The translations under genes and the position numbers were made by a program. A stretch of DNA of 64,000 bases from Collinsella sp. TM10-22 (lineage in GTDB: Bacteria; Actinomycetota; Coriobacteriia; Coriobacteriales; Coriobacteriaceae), in NCBI RefSeq assembly GCF_003466125.1, contig NZ_QSOC01000004.1:209784-273783 (forward strand), written 5' to 3'. Position 1 is the first letter of the stretch. Each line of letters begins with the position of its first letter. Shown piece by piece: positions 44,179 through 51,505 of the stretch. Below the pieces are notes generated by a model. The model worked only from the letters and a program-made list of their open reading frames with translations, did not search any database and was not told the DNA's origin.

Positions 44179-44253
44179 GCCAGTGTGGCGCAACGGTAGC
44201 GCAACTGATTTGTAATCAGTGGGTTGCAGGTTCGATTCCTGTCACTGGCTCCA
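44179..44253 (+). tRNA. tRNA-Thr (anticodon UGU)
   Basis: Acceptor GCCAGTG/CACTGGC, discriminator T, encoded CCA. Anticodon loop TTTGTAA gives UGU. T-arm CAGGTTCGATTCCTG. Confidence 0.96.
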
Positions 44254-44262
44254 TGAGAGTTT

Positions 44263-44302
44263 CGGGCTCTGTTCCTTGTGGGACAGGGCCCGTTTCTTTT
44301 TT
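44263..44302 (+). terminator. terminator of tRNA-Thr(UGU)
   Basis: CGGGCTCTGT and ACAGGGCCCG arms followed by TTTCTTTTTT. Confidence 0.9.
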
Positions 44303-44345
44303 GTTGATAAGTATCGGGCAAAGCGTCCGTCTCGTCCCCCAATTA

Positions 44346-44481
44346 GTCTCAATCTGTAACACCAAGACGGTTTAATCGTTTCTAACTGTTACAGAATGAG
44401 ACGTGAGCTGGGGTCTCTGCGTAATATCTCAATCTGTAACAGATAGGGGAGAAAATGTTCTCTAGATGTTACAGATCGAGA
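44346..44481. repeat. two tandem palindromes with CTCAATCTGTAACA arms
   Basis: Palindrome 1 spans 44346-44402, with arms GTCTCAATCTGTAACA and its near-complement (15 of 16). Palindrome 2 spans 44427-44481, with arms TCTCAATCTGTAACA and its near-complement (14 of 15). The loops differ. They lie in a 420-bp non-coding gap before the tRNA-Tyr promoter. The rest of that gap holds a perfect ACCTATATATAGGT palindrome (44541-44554) and small GGTGTA/TACACC and TAGATAC/GTGTATCTA hairpins, but no gene. Confidence 0.88.
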
Positions 44482-44729
44482 CAAAGGCCGGACCGGCTCC
44501 AGTCATCCACGCTCGGTCAAGCCAGAGAAGCGCGATCACGACCTATATATAGGTGTAAATAAGCCGGTATCGAAGTTCGATCCTGAAGGTGTACTCCACT
44601 ACACCAAAGTGTTGCCTCGGGAAATGTCACCAGCGTAGCGAAATTCACCGTCCTTCATATCTAAACCCAACAAAATCGCAGGTCACAGGTATATAGATAC
44701 GCCCGGCACCGTGTATCTAGAGGTTTTCG

Positions 44730-44759
44730 TTGACAGCCCCCAAGGTGGCATCGTATTAT
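44730..44759 (+). promoter_or_regulatory. strong promoter for the tRNA-Tyr/Thr/Met-tuf unit
   Basis: TTGACA at 44730 and TATTAT at 44754, spacer 18. The block GAGGTTTTCGTTGACAGCCC around the -35 is repeated exactly at the rpmG promoter (46552-46570). Confidence 0.88.
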
Positions 44760-44821
44760 CTTCTTCGTTCGCGGGGGCGGCGGTCCAAAAGACCAAAGAA
44801 CCTGCGGATACTTGAACGATT

Positions 44822-44903
44822 GGGAGTTTGCCCGAGTGGTTAATGGGGACGGGCTGTAAACCCGTTGGCTCTGCCTACATAGGTTCGAATCCTATAGCTC
44901 CCA
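44822..44903 (+). tRNA. tRNA-Tyr (anticodon GUA)
   Basis: Class II tRNA with a long variable arm. Acceptor GGGAGTT/AGCTCCC, anticodon loop CTGTAAA gives GUA, T-arm TAGGTTCGAATCCTA. CCA is not fully encoded. Confidence 0.96.
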
Positions 44904-44913
44904 CCCGTCAAGT

Positions 44914-44989
44914 GCCTGTATAGCTCAGTCGGTAGAGCACTTCGTTGGTAACGAAGAGGTCACCAGTTCAAGTCTGGTTGCAGGCTCCA
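44914..44989 (+). tRNA. tRNA-Thr (anticodon GGU)
   Basis: Acceptor GCCTGTA/TGCAGGC, discriminator T, encoded CCA. Anticodon loop TTGGTAA gives GGU. Confidence 0.96.
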
Positions 44990-44992
44990 TCC

Positions 44993-45069
44993 GGCGGTGT
45001 AGCTCAGTTGGTTAGAGCACACGGTTCATACCCGTGGCGTCACTGGTTCGAATCCAGTCACCGCTACCA
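44993..45069 (+). tRNA. tRNA-Met (anticodon CAU, elongator type)
   Basis: GGCGGTG acceptor with a G1-U72 pair, anticodon loop TTCATAC, encoded CCA. It closely resembles Bacillus elongator tRNA-Met, not the initiator, which has a C1 mismatch and three G-C pairs. A lysidine tRNA-Ile is less likely. Confidence 0.92.
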
Positions 45070-45118
45070 TAGGTAACACGGTGGCTTCTCAATAGTATGT
45101 TGAGAGGCCACTATGGTA
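45065..45118 (+). other. hairpin joining the tRNA-Met 3' end and the tuf leader
   Basis: TACCATAG (45065-45072, which includes the encoded CCA) pairs with CTATGGTA (45111-45118). An inner 12-bp stem is GTGGCTTCTCAA/TTGAGAGGCCAC. There is no T-run, so it is more likely a processing site between tRNA and tuf mRNA than a terminator. Confidence 0.65.
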
Positions 45119-45165
45119 TAAAGGCAAAGTCCCGTCCGGGGACGACCTGTTAAGAGGAGGGCTTT

Positions 45166-46356
45166 ATGGCCAAAGAGAAGTTTGAGCGCACTAAGCCGCA
45201 TGTTAACATCGGCACCATTGGTCACGTCGACCACGGCAAGACCACGCTGACCGCTGCCATCACCAAGGTTCTCTCCGAGACCGAGGGCTGCAAGGCTGAC
45301 TTCACTGCGTTCGAGAATATCGACAAGGCTCCCGAGGAGCGCGAGCGCGGCATTACGATTTCCGTCTCCCACGTTGAGTACGAGACCGCTTCCCGTCACT
45401 ACGCTCACGTTGACTGCCCGGGCCACGCTGACTACGTCAAGAACATGATCTCCGGTGCTGCTCAGATGGACGGCGCTATCCTGGTCATCGCCGCTACCGA
45501 CGGCCCCATGGCTCAGACCCGCGAGCACATCCTGCTCGCCCGTCAGGTCGGCGTTCCCTACATCGTCGTCTTCCTGAACAAGTGCGACATGGTCGACGAT
45601 GACGAGCTCATCGACCTTGTCGAGATGGAGACCCGTGAACTCCTCTCCGAGTACGATTTCCCCGGCGACGACATCCCCGTCATCCGTGGTTCCGCTCTGG
45701 GCGCTCTCGAGGGCGACGCCAAGTGGATGGACGCTATCCGCGAGCTCATGAACGCCGTCGACGAGTACATCCCGACGCCTGCTCGTAACAACGACCTCCC
45801 CTTCCTGATGGCCGTTGAGGACGTTATGACCATCTCCGGCCGTGGTACCGTTGCTACCGGCCGTGTCGAGCGCGGTGAGCTCAAGCTCAACGAGCCCGTC
45901 GAGATCGTCGGCATCAAGGACACCCAGAACACCGTCGTTACCGGTATCGAGATGTTCCGTAAGTCCATGGACTTCTGCGAGGCTGGCGACAACGTCGGTC
46001 TGCTGCTCCGCGGCATCAAGCGCGAGGACATCGAGCGCGGCCAGGTTCTCTGCAAGCCCGGTTCGGTTACCCCGCACACCAAGTTCACCGGCGAGATCTA
46101 CGTTCTGACCAAGGAGGAGGGCGGCCGTCACACCCCGTTCTTCGATGGTTATCGTCCTCAGTTCTACTTCCGTACCACCGACGTTACCGGTACGGTCAAG
46201 CTTCCCGAGGGCACCGAGATGGCTATGCCTGGTGACCACATCACCATCGAGGGCGACCTCATCCACCCGATCGCCATGGAGGAGGGCCTGCGCTTCGCTA
46301 TCCGCGAGGGTGGCCACACCGTCGGTTCGGGCATCGTCTCCACGATCATTGAGTAA
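45166..46356 (+). CDS. tuf: translation elongation factor Tu
   Basis: GTPase that delivers aminoacyl-tRNA, 396 aa. [14 protein letters not shown] (P-loop), [26 protein letters not shown] and NKCDMVDD are the G motifs. GAGGAGGG lies seven bases before the ATG. Codon bias is extreme. The neighbouring tRNA genes upstream with no terminator suggest a tRNA-tuf transcript. fusA and rpsL are not adjacent. Confidence 0.98.
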   Translation: MAKEKFERTKPHVNIGTIGHVDHGKTTLTAAITKVLSETEGCKADFTAFENIDKAPEERERGITISVSHVEYETASRHYAHVDCPGHADYVKNMISGAAQMDGAILVIAATDGPMAQTREHILLARQVGVPYIVVFLNKCDMVDDDELIDLVEMETRELLSEYDFPGDDIPVIRGSALGALEGDAKWMDAIRELMNAVDEYIPTPARNNDLPFLMAVEDVMTISGRGTVATGRVERGELKLNEPVEIVGIKDTQNTVVTGIEMFRKSMDFCEAGDNVGLLLRGIKREDIERGQVLCKPGSVTPHTKFTGEIYVLTKEEGGRHTPFFDGYRPQFYFRTTDVTGTVKLPEGTEMAMPGDHITIEGDLIHPIAMEEGLRFAIREGGHTVGSGIVSTIIE

Positions 46357-46384
46357 ATTAGCTCTCTGATATAGCTGACTTAGA

Positions 46385-46419
46385 GAACCCGGCACTTATA
46401 TGGGTGCCGGGTTCTTTTC
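46385..46419 (+). terminator. terminator of tuf
   Basis: GAACCCGGCAC and GTGCCGGGTTC arms followed by TTTTCT. Nothing else is recognisable between here and the rpmG promoter. Confidence 0.92.
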
Positions 46420-46560
46420 TGCAATGGACATTGAGTCGTTGCTGGTGTCGAGAGGATCGATAATGGTCCTTGGTACACCGTCGATTAGCTCTCGCTGGCT
46501 TCATTGATGTGTTCCAAATATGAATGGATCCACCGAGAACCAATTGACTCGAGGTTTTCG

Positions 46561-46590
46561 TTGACAGCCCTTACGTAGAGCTGATAAAGT
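46561..46590 (+). promoter_or_regulatory. promoter of rpmG
   Basis: TTGACA at 46561 and TAAAGT at 46585, spacer 18. The upstream GAGGTTTTCG and the first spacer bases GCCC are identical to the tRNA-Tyr promoter. Confidence 0.85.
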
Positions 46591-46635
46591 ACCATCTCGT
46601 GCCCGTACGGGGCGGAAATGAAAGGTTCAGGATAC

Positions 46636-46785
46636 ATGCGTACTCTAGTTACTCTTGCGTGCACTGAGTGCAAGCGCCGCAACTATACGACCACTAAGAA
46701 CAAGGCGAACATGCCTGATCGTATGGAGATCAAGAAGTATTGCCCCTGGTGCCGTCACCACACGCTGCACAAAGAGACCCGCTAG
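46636..46785 (+). CDS. rpmG: 50S ribosomal protein L33
   Basis: Small large-subunit protein, 49 aa. The translation begins [20 protein letters not shown] and ends [12 protein letters not shown]. The CTEC and CPWC pairs bind zinc (C+ form), so this paralogue would need zinc. It precedes tRNA-Trp, secE and nusG, the standard Gram-positive order. An AAAGG site lies about 10 bases upstream. Confidence 0.95.
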   Translation: MRTLVTLACTECKRRNYTTTKNKANMPDRMEIKKYCPWCRHHTLHKETR

Positions 46786-46799
46786 TCTCTAGTCACATA

Positions 46800-46874
46800 C
46801 GCCAGTAGTTCAATTGGTAGAGCATCGGTCTCCAAAACCGAGTGTTGAGGGTTCGAGTCCTTCCTGGCGTGCCA
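46800..46874 (+). tRNA. tRNA-Trp (anticodon CCA)
   Basis: Acceptor ACGCCAG/CTGGCGT, discriminator G, encoded CCA. Anticodon loop CTCCAAA gives CCA. It sits between rpmG and secE, as in many bacteria. Confidence 0.96.
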
Positions 46875-46883
46875 GTCATTATT

Positions 46884-46913
46884 CCGTAAGCTCCCATTGG
46901 GGGCTTACGGTTT
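46884..46913 (+). terminator. weak terminator between tRNA-Trp and secE
   Basis: CCGTAAGCTCCC and GGGGCTTACGG arms, then only TTT. Partial read-through into secE is likely. Confidence 0.7.
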
Positions 46914-46949
46914 ACTCATGTATAAGCGCATTGCGCGGAGGTAACCCAA

Positions 46950-47288
46950 ATGGCCAACAAGAAGAACAAGAAGAAGGCTCAGCAGCCGGCACCCGCCAAC
47001 AACGCTGCCGCCAACTCCAAGGTTGAGGCCAAGAAGGCCGTTGCCAAGAAGAACGAGAAGGCTGCGAAGTCCAAGAAGAACGAGAAGCCTGGTTTCTTCG
47101 CCCGCACCAAGAAGTATTTCGCTTCGGTCAAGTCCGAGATGAAGCGTGTCACGTGGCCCGATAAGAAGGAGCTCGTGAACTACTCGGTCGTCGTTTGCGC
47201 GTCTCTGATCGTCGTCGGCGTCGTCATCGCTCTGCTCGATGCTGGCTTTGGCGAGGCTCTTGCTCTGTTCTCTGGATTGAGGGGCTAA
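46950..47288 (+). CDS. secE: preprotein translocase subunit SecE
   Basis: Membrane clamp of the SecYEG channel, 112 aa. An unusually long Lys/Ala-rich N-terminal tail (residues 1-48) precedes the conserved amphipathic helix ASVKSEMKRVTWPDKKELV and one transmembrane helix (VVVCASLIVVGVVIALLDAG). The tail is low-complexity and probably cytoplasmic. GGAGG lies eight bases before the ATG. nusG follows after three bases. Confidence 0.95.
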   Translation: MANKKNKKKAQQPAPANNAAANSKVEAKKAVAKKNEKAAKSKKNEKPGFFARTKKYFASVKSEMKRVTWPDKKELVNYSVVVCASLIVVGVVIALLDAGFGEALALFSGLRG

Positions 47289-47291
47289 ACC

Positions 47292-47828
47292 ATGTCTAAG
47301 CGTTGGTACGTCGTTCACACTTACTCTGGATACGAGAACCGCGTTAAGTCTGATCTCGAGCATCGTATCGAGACTATGGGCATGCAGGACCGTATCTTTG
47401 ATATCGAGATTCCTATGGAGCGCGTCACTGAGATTAAAGAGGGTGGCAAGCGCGAGACCAAGGATTCCAAGATTTTCCCGGGTTATGTTCTGGTCCGCAT
47501 GGAGATGGATGACGATGCATGGACGTGCGTTCGCAACACGCCCGGCGTCACCGGTTTCCTGGGCGGCAACGGCAAGCCCGCTCCGCTTTCCCGCGACGAG
47601 TACAATAAGATGACTCGTCGTCCCGGTAAGGGTGATTCGCCCAAGCGTACCTCGGTTGATATTGAGGTCGGCACGTCCGTCCGCGTCACCGATGGCCCGC
47701 TTACCGACTTTGATGGCAAAGTCTCCGAGGTTAACACCGAGGCTGGCAAGCTCAAGGTAACGCTGATGATCTTTGGCCGCGAGACGCCGGTCGAGCTCGA
47801 CTTTAACCAGGTCGCTGTCATCGCTTAA
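47292..47828 (+). CDS. nusG: transcription termination/antitermination factor NusG
   Basis: RNA polymerase elongation factor, 178 aa. It begins [20 protein letters not shown]; the NGN core continues with [14 protein letters not shown] and [11 protein letters not shown]. The KOW domain is [19 protein letters not shown]. It is co-translated with secE and followed by the L11 operon. Confidence 0.97.
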   Translation: MSKRWYVVHTYSGYENRVKSDLEHRIETMGMQDRIFDIEIPMERVTEIKEGGKRETKDSKIFPGYVLVRMEMDDDAWTCVRNTPGVTGFLGGNGKPAPLSRDEYNKMTRRPGKGDSPKRTSVDIEVGTSVRVTDGPLTDFDGKVSEVNTEAGKLKVTLMIFGRETPVELDFNQVAVIA

Positions 47829-47948
47829 GTTTTCGTCCGTTCGCGCGAGCGTGCTTCTTCTGTGACTGCTCATCTCAGGAGTGCTTCTAACACGTGCGTG
47901 CTTACGATATAGCAAGTACTTCACACTCGTGATTCGAAAGGAATGACC

Positions 47949-48377
47949 ATGGCTGAGAAGAAAGTTGCCAACGTCATTAAGCTCCAGATTCCTGCTGGTG
48001 CCGCTAACCCCGCTCCTCCCGTCGGCCCCGCCCTGGGCGCTGCTGGCGTGAACATCATGCAGTTCTGCCAGGCCTTTAACGCCGAGACGCAGGACAAGAA
48101 GGGCGACATCATCCCCGTTGAGATCTCTGTCTACGAGGATAAGTCCTTCTCCTTCATCACCAAGACCCCGCCGGCGGCTCACCTCATCAAGAAGGAGCTG
48201 AACCTCAAGTCTGGTTCCGCTAAGCCCCAGGCCGACAAGGTTGGTCAGCTCTCCCAGGAGCAGCTCACCAAGATCGCCGAGATCAAGATGCCGGACCTCA
48301 ATGCCAACGACATTGACGCCGCCAAGAAGATCATCGCCGGTACCGCCCGCTCCATGGGCGTCACCATCGCTGAGTAG
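47949..48377 (+). CDS. rplK: 50S ribosomal protein L11
   Basis: GTPase-centre protein of 142 aa. [20 protein letters not shown] is the Pro-rich N-terminal signature, and [11 protein letters not shown] and [10 protein letters not shown] end the C-domain. The ATG at 47949 is preferred to 47943 because GAAAGGA is then about seven bases upstream. Confidence 0.97.
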   Translation: MAEKKVANVIKLQIPAGAANPAPPVGPALGAAGVNIMQFCQAFNAETQDKKGDIIPVEISVYEDKSFSFITKTPPAAHLIKKELNLKSGSAKPQADKVGQLSQEQLTKIAEIKMPDLNANDIDAAKKIIAGTARSMGVTIAE

Positions 48378-48494
48378 CGATTTCTTTAGGTAATGACGGG
48401 TGTTCCGACCGGGGCGCCCGTTATATGTGTGCAATAGGGCACACGATACGATGTGGGAGGGCTCACGCCCGTTTAACCACAGGAGGTAATGCAC

Positions 48495-49202
48495 ATGGCT
48501 AAGCATGGTAAGAGCTATAACGCCGCTGCCGAGAAGATCGACCGCGCCGCGCTCTACACCCCCCTTCAGGCTGCCAAGCTCATCAAGGAGCTCGACACCG
48601 CCAAGTTCGACGAGACCATCGAGGCCCACTTCCGTCTGGGCATCGATACTCGTAAGGCTGACCAGAACATCCGTGGTTCCATCTCCCTGCCCCACGGCAC
48701 CGGCAAGACCGTTCGTGTTGCCGTCTTCGCCGAGGGCGAGAAGGCCCGCGAGGCCGAGGCTGCCGGCGCCGACATCATCGGTTCCGACGAGCTCGTCGCC
48801 CAGATCCAGAAGGGCGAGATCAACTTCGACGCCGCTATTGCTACGCCGAACATGATGGCCAAGGTTGGCCGCATCGGTAAGATCCTTGGTCCCCGTGGCC
48901 TCATGCCGAACCCCAAACTCGGCACCGTGACCATGGACGTCGCCAAGATGGTCTCCGAGCTCAAGGCTGGCCGCGTTGAGTACCGCGCCGACCGCTACGG
49001 CATCTGCCACGTGCCCCTGGGCAAGAAGTCCTTCTCTGAGCAGCAGCTCGTCGAGAACTACGCTGCCCTGTACACCGAGATCCTGCGCGTCAAGCCCTCT
49101 TCTGCTAAGGGCAAGTACGTCAAGTCCATCTCCGTGTCTTCCACCATGGGCCCTGGCGTCAAGGTCGATCCCGCTGTCCAGCGTGACTTCCTGGCTGAGT
49201 AA
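48495..49202 (+). CDS. rplA: 50S ribosomal protein L1
   Basis: L1-stalk protein of 235 aa and usually the translational repressor of its operon. [32 protein letters not shown] and [14 protein letters not shown] are diagnostic. The ATG at 48495 leaves AGGAGGT nine bases upstream; the ATG at 48489 would be too close. The 117-bp gap after rplK holds a hairpin (ACGGGTG.../...GCGCCCGT) that could be an L1 site (inference). rplJ and rplL do not follow. Confidence 0.96.
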   Translation: MAKHGKSYNAAAEKIDRAALYTPLQAAKLIKELDTAKFDETIEAHFRLGIDTRKADQNIRGSISLPHGTGKTVRVAVFAEGEKAREAEAAGADIIGSDELVAQIQKGEINFDAAIATPNMMAKVGRIGKILGPRGLMPNPKLGTVTMDVAKMVSELKAGRVEYRADRYGICHVPLGKKSFSEQQLVENYAALYTEILRVKPSSAKGKYVKSISVSSTMGPGVKVDPAVQRDFLAE

Positions 49203-49241
49203 CTGCTAGTTACTGCCTCAGCAAAGCAAACATTGCTAAAG

Positions 49242-49277
49242 GAACCCAGTTCTGCCTCGTGCAGGACCGGGTTCTTT
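49242..49277 (+). terminator. terminator of the rplK-rplA unit
   Basis: GAACCCAGTTCTGC pairs with GCAGGACCGGGTTC and is followed by TTTGCT. The T-run is short. Confidence 0.75.
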
Positions 49278-49288
49278 GCTATCTCGGG

Positions 49289-49333
49289 GCAAAACCACCA
49301 CAAAGGGGACAGGCACCTTCGTGGTGGTTTTGC
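49289..49333. repeat. ACCACCAC palindrome, copy 1 (inverted core)
   Basis: Arms GCAAAACCACCAC and GTGGTGGTTTTGC are perfect over 13 bp. The loop contains AAAGGGGACAGGCACCTT, the reverse complement of the loop of the other three copies. Confidence 0.93.
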
Positions 49334-49426
49334 CTCGGTTGCTCCAAAATCCCCACTTCGCGTCGTTTCGACTGTGTTGCACTTTAGCGCGATGTAGTGA
49401 ATACCCGAGGTTGAAAGGAGCCAGAC

Positions 49427-49486
49427 ATGTTCTATAACACGCAGCAGCTCCTAGGCCTAGCGCTGCTAGATGGGATAGCGCGCTAG
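49427..49486 (+). CDS. leuL: leucine operon leader peptide
   Basis: 19-codon open frame MFYNTQQLLGLALLDGIAR with AAAGGAG six bases before the ATG. Five of residues 8-15 are Leu, and three of their codons are CTA, rare in this genome. This is the pattern of a leucine attenuation leader. It overlaps the antiterminator arm and precedes leuA remnants. It appears intact although the operon it served is broken. Confidence 0.88.
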   Translation: MFYNTQQLLGLALLDGIAR

Positions 49487-49573
49487 GGTTGCAATCTCGC
49501 TATAACGATGAGTTGTACCCGGGTGCGCTATCGTCCGCTGCTTTTGGGCGTGATGAGCGACACGGGTATTTTT
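49474..49573 (+). promoter_or_regulatory. leucine attenuator (antiterminator and terminator)
   Basis: GATAGCGCGC (49474-49483, at the end of the leader peptide) can pair with GTGCGCTATC (49523-49532) as antiterminator. Alternatively ACCCGGGTGCGCTATCG (from 49517) pairs with the segment ending ACACGGGT (49567), followed by ATTTTT, as terminator. Ribosome stalling at the Leu codons would decide between them. No T-box signature was seen. Confidence 0.78.
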
Positions 49574-49637
49574 CTATCTTGGGGCACTCCATCTCTCCTG
49601 AAAGCCATCTGTATCTCAGGCCTATCAGGAGGAAATC

Positions 49638-49995
49638 ATGAGTCGCAAAATCGCAATCTTTGACACTACGCTGCGCGACGGGGAGCAGCCTCCCGGCGTC
49701 AGCATGAATACTGAGGGAAAAATCGTTATCGCACGTCAGCTGGTGCGCATGAACGTCGATGTGATCGAGGCGGGCTTTCCCATCTCGAGCCCCGGCGATT
49801 TTCGCTCGGTGCAGGAGATTGGCAAGATCGCGGGCGACCGGTGCACGGTATGGAGTCTCACCCGTGCGGTCGACTAGGATATCGAAGTGGCCGCAGAAGC
49901 CCTCAAGACGGCTCAGAGGCCCCGTATCCATACCGGCCTGAGGTAAGCCAGCCATCTGCGCGATAAGCTCCATATGACCGAGGATGAGGCTAGCA
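49638..49995 (+). pseudogene. leuA: 2-isopropylmalate synthase, truncated remnant
   Basis: The first 79 codons match the LeuA N-terminus: [33 protein letters not shown]. They end at TAG 49875. Reading through gives DIEVAAEALKTAQRPRIHTG, still LeuA-like, then a TAA at 49944 and a decayed RDKLHMTEDE. About 400 further residues, including the HxH metal motif, are absent. GGAGGAAA precedes the ATG. It cannot make an active enzyme. leuC and leuD are missing altogether. Confidence 0.9.
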
Positions 49996-50745
49996 TCAGT
50001 CGGTGGCCCTAAGTGGGATTCGACCGATCCGGCGGCCCCACGCCGCGAGCTTACCGGCGGCATTTACTTTGGCAAGCACGATCGTTTCTACGACGAGGAC
50101 GACGCGGGCGCTAATGGCGCTGCGGGCCAGCGTGCGGTCGATGTGATGGAGTACCGCGAGTTCGAGGTGGAGCGCATTGCCCGTCAAACGTTCGAAGCGG
50201 CCTGCAAGCGTCGCGGTGACGTGACGAGTGTGGATAAGCGCAACGTGCTGGAGACGAGCCGCATGTGGCGCAAGGTCGTGCATCGCGTGCATGATGAAGA
50301 GTGCCCCGATGTGCAGCTCGAAGACCTGCTCGTCGATAACGCCGCTATGCAGCTCATCAACCGACCGGGCGACTTTGACGTCGTAGTTACGGAGAACATG
50401 TTCGGCGACATTCTCTCCGACGATGCTGCACAGATTACGGGCTCGCTCGGCATGCTCGCCTCTGCTTCGCTGGGCGACGGCGTTTCGCTGTTCGAGCCGA
50501 GCGCTGGCAGCGCGCCCGATATCGCAGGGCTCGGTATTGCCAATCCGCTCGCACAGATCCTGTCGGCGGCAATGCTGCTCACGTACGCGCTCGACATGGG
50601 CGAGCAGGCCGTCTTAGTCGAAAATGCCGTGGCCCATGTGCTCGACGAGGATTGGCGTACCCGCGACATCGCCGACGCCAACACCCCTGCCGATAAGATC
50701 CTCGGCACCGCTCAGATGGGCGATAAGGTCATCGCCGCCCTATAG
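49996..50745 (+). pseudogene. leuB: 3-isopropylmalate dehydrogenase, N-terminally deleted remnant
   Basis: The sequence enters LeuB at SVGGPKWDSTDP, about residue 70 of a normal enzyme, then jumps from APRRE to LTGGIYFGKH, losing about 40 more residues. The C-terminal two thirds are well preserved (SVDKRNVLETSRMW, TENMFGDILSDDAAQITGS, PVHGSAPDIAG-like SAGSAPDIAGLG). It lacks the NAD-binding start and the substrate Arg region. The junction with leuA DNA lies near 49995, so one or more deletions fused the operon ends. A short protein could start at ATG 49984, but activity is very unlikely. Confidence 0.88.
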
Positions 50746-50759
50746 CGTCGAGAGTCCGG

Positions 50760-50796
50760 AACCACCACAAAGGTGCCTGTCCCCATTGTGGTGGTT
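50760..50796. repeat. ACCACCAC palindrome, copy 2
   Basis: Arms AACCACCACAA and TTGTGGTGGTT; loop AGGTGCCTGTCCCCA. Its right arm overlaps the stop codon of the minus-strand phosphoesterase by two bases. Confidence 0.93.
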
Positions 50797-51505
50797 ACCA
50801 GGGGGTTCTGGCGGTCGAGGACTCGATGGCCTCGTGGCGCTTGAGCTCGCGGCGCATGGTTTGCGAATTGAGCCAGGCTGCTTGCCAGCCACGGATGGGG
50901 TAGCGCGTCTCGTCGAGTTCAAACTGCGTATAGCCGCAGGCGTTGATGATCGTTGCCCCGCATGCGTGCTGACGCTCGCGCTGAAAATCGCAACCGTAGC
51001 TTTGGTGCACATGCCCGTGCACCATGTAGTCCGGATTCCAGGATTCGAGTGCCGTGTTAAGGCATTCGAATCCTCGATGCGGTAGATCATCCAGATCGCC
51101 CACGCCGGCGGCGGGCGCATGGGTGAGCAAGATGTCGCAGCCGCCGACCATCCTCACTTTGTGGGACAGCTTGCGCACGCGCTTGGCCATCTCGCGCTCG
51201 GTGTACATGTTGGCGCCATCTCGGTAGCGCATGGAGCCGCCAAGCCCCGCAATGCGAACGCCGCGATACACGTACACGGTGTCTTCGACACAGATGCAGC
51301 CGCCCGGTGCATGACGTGCGTAGCGGTCATCGTGGTTGCCGCGGACGTAGATGAGCGGTTTGTTGATGACCGTGACTAAAAACTCAAGATAGTCCGGGTC
51401 CAGGTCGCCGGCAGACAGAATCAGGTCGACACCCTCAAAGCGCTCCTTGCGAAAGCACTCCCAAAGGCATCGTTCTTCGGTATCTGCTATGGCAAGGATC
51501 TTCAT
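50795..51505 (-). CDS. calcineurin-like metallophosphoesterase
   Basis: Cytoplasmic dinuclear-metal phosphoesterase, 236 aa. Motifs are SAGDLDPDY, VRGNHDDRY, LLTHAPAAG and VHGHVHQSYG. The first motif, normally DxH, reads IADTEE, so the His ligand is replaced and activity may differ. The start ATG overlaps the stop of the upstream BMP/ParB-like gene by four bases (ATGA). This coupling suggests that both proteins act together, perhaps on a nucleotide signal (inference). Substrate is unknown. Confidence 0.85.
   Translation of the reverse strand: MKILAIADTEERCLWECFRKERFEGVDLILSAGDLDPDYLEFLVTVINKPLIYVRGNHDDRYARHAPGGCICVEDTVYVYRGVRIAGLGGSMRYRDGANMYTEREMAKRVRKLSHKVRMVGGCDILLTHAPAAGVGDLDDLPHRGFECLNTALESWNPDYMVHGHVHQSYGCDFQRERQHACGATIINACGYTQFELDETRYPIRGWQAAWLNSQTMRRELKRHEAIESSTARTPW

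Noticed and set aside
49335..49637. T-box leader for the leu remnant
   Set aside because: No T-box (TGGNACCGCG-type) sequence. A Leu-codon leader peptide and attenuator explain the region better.
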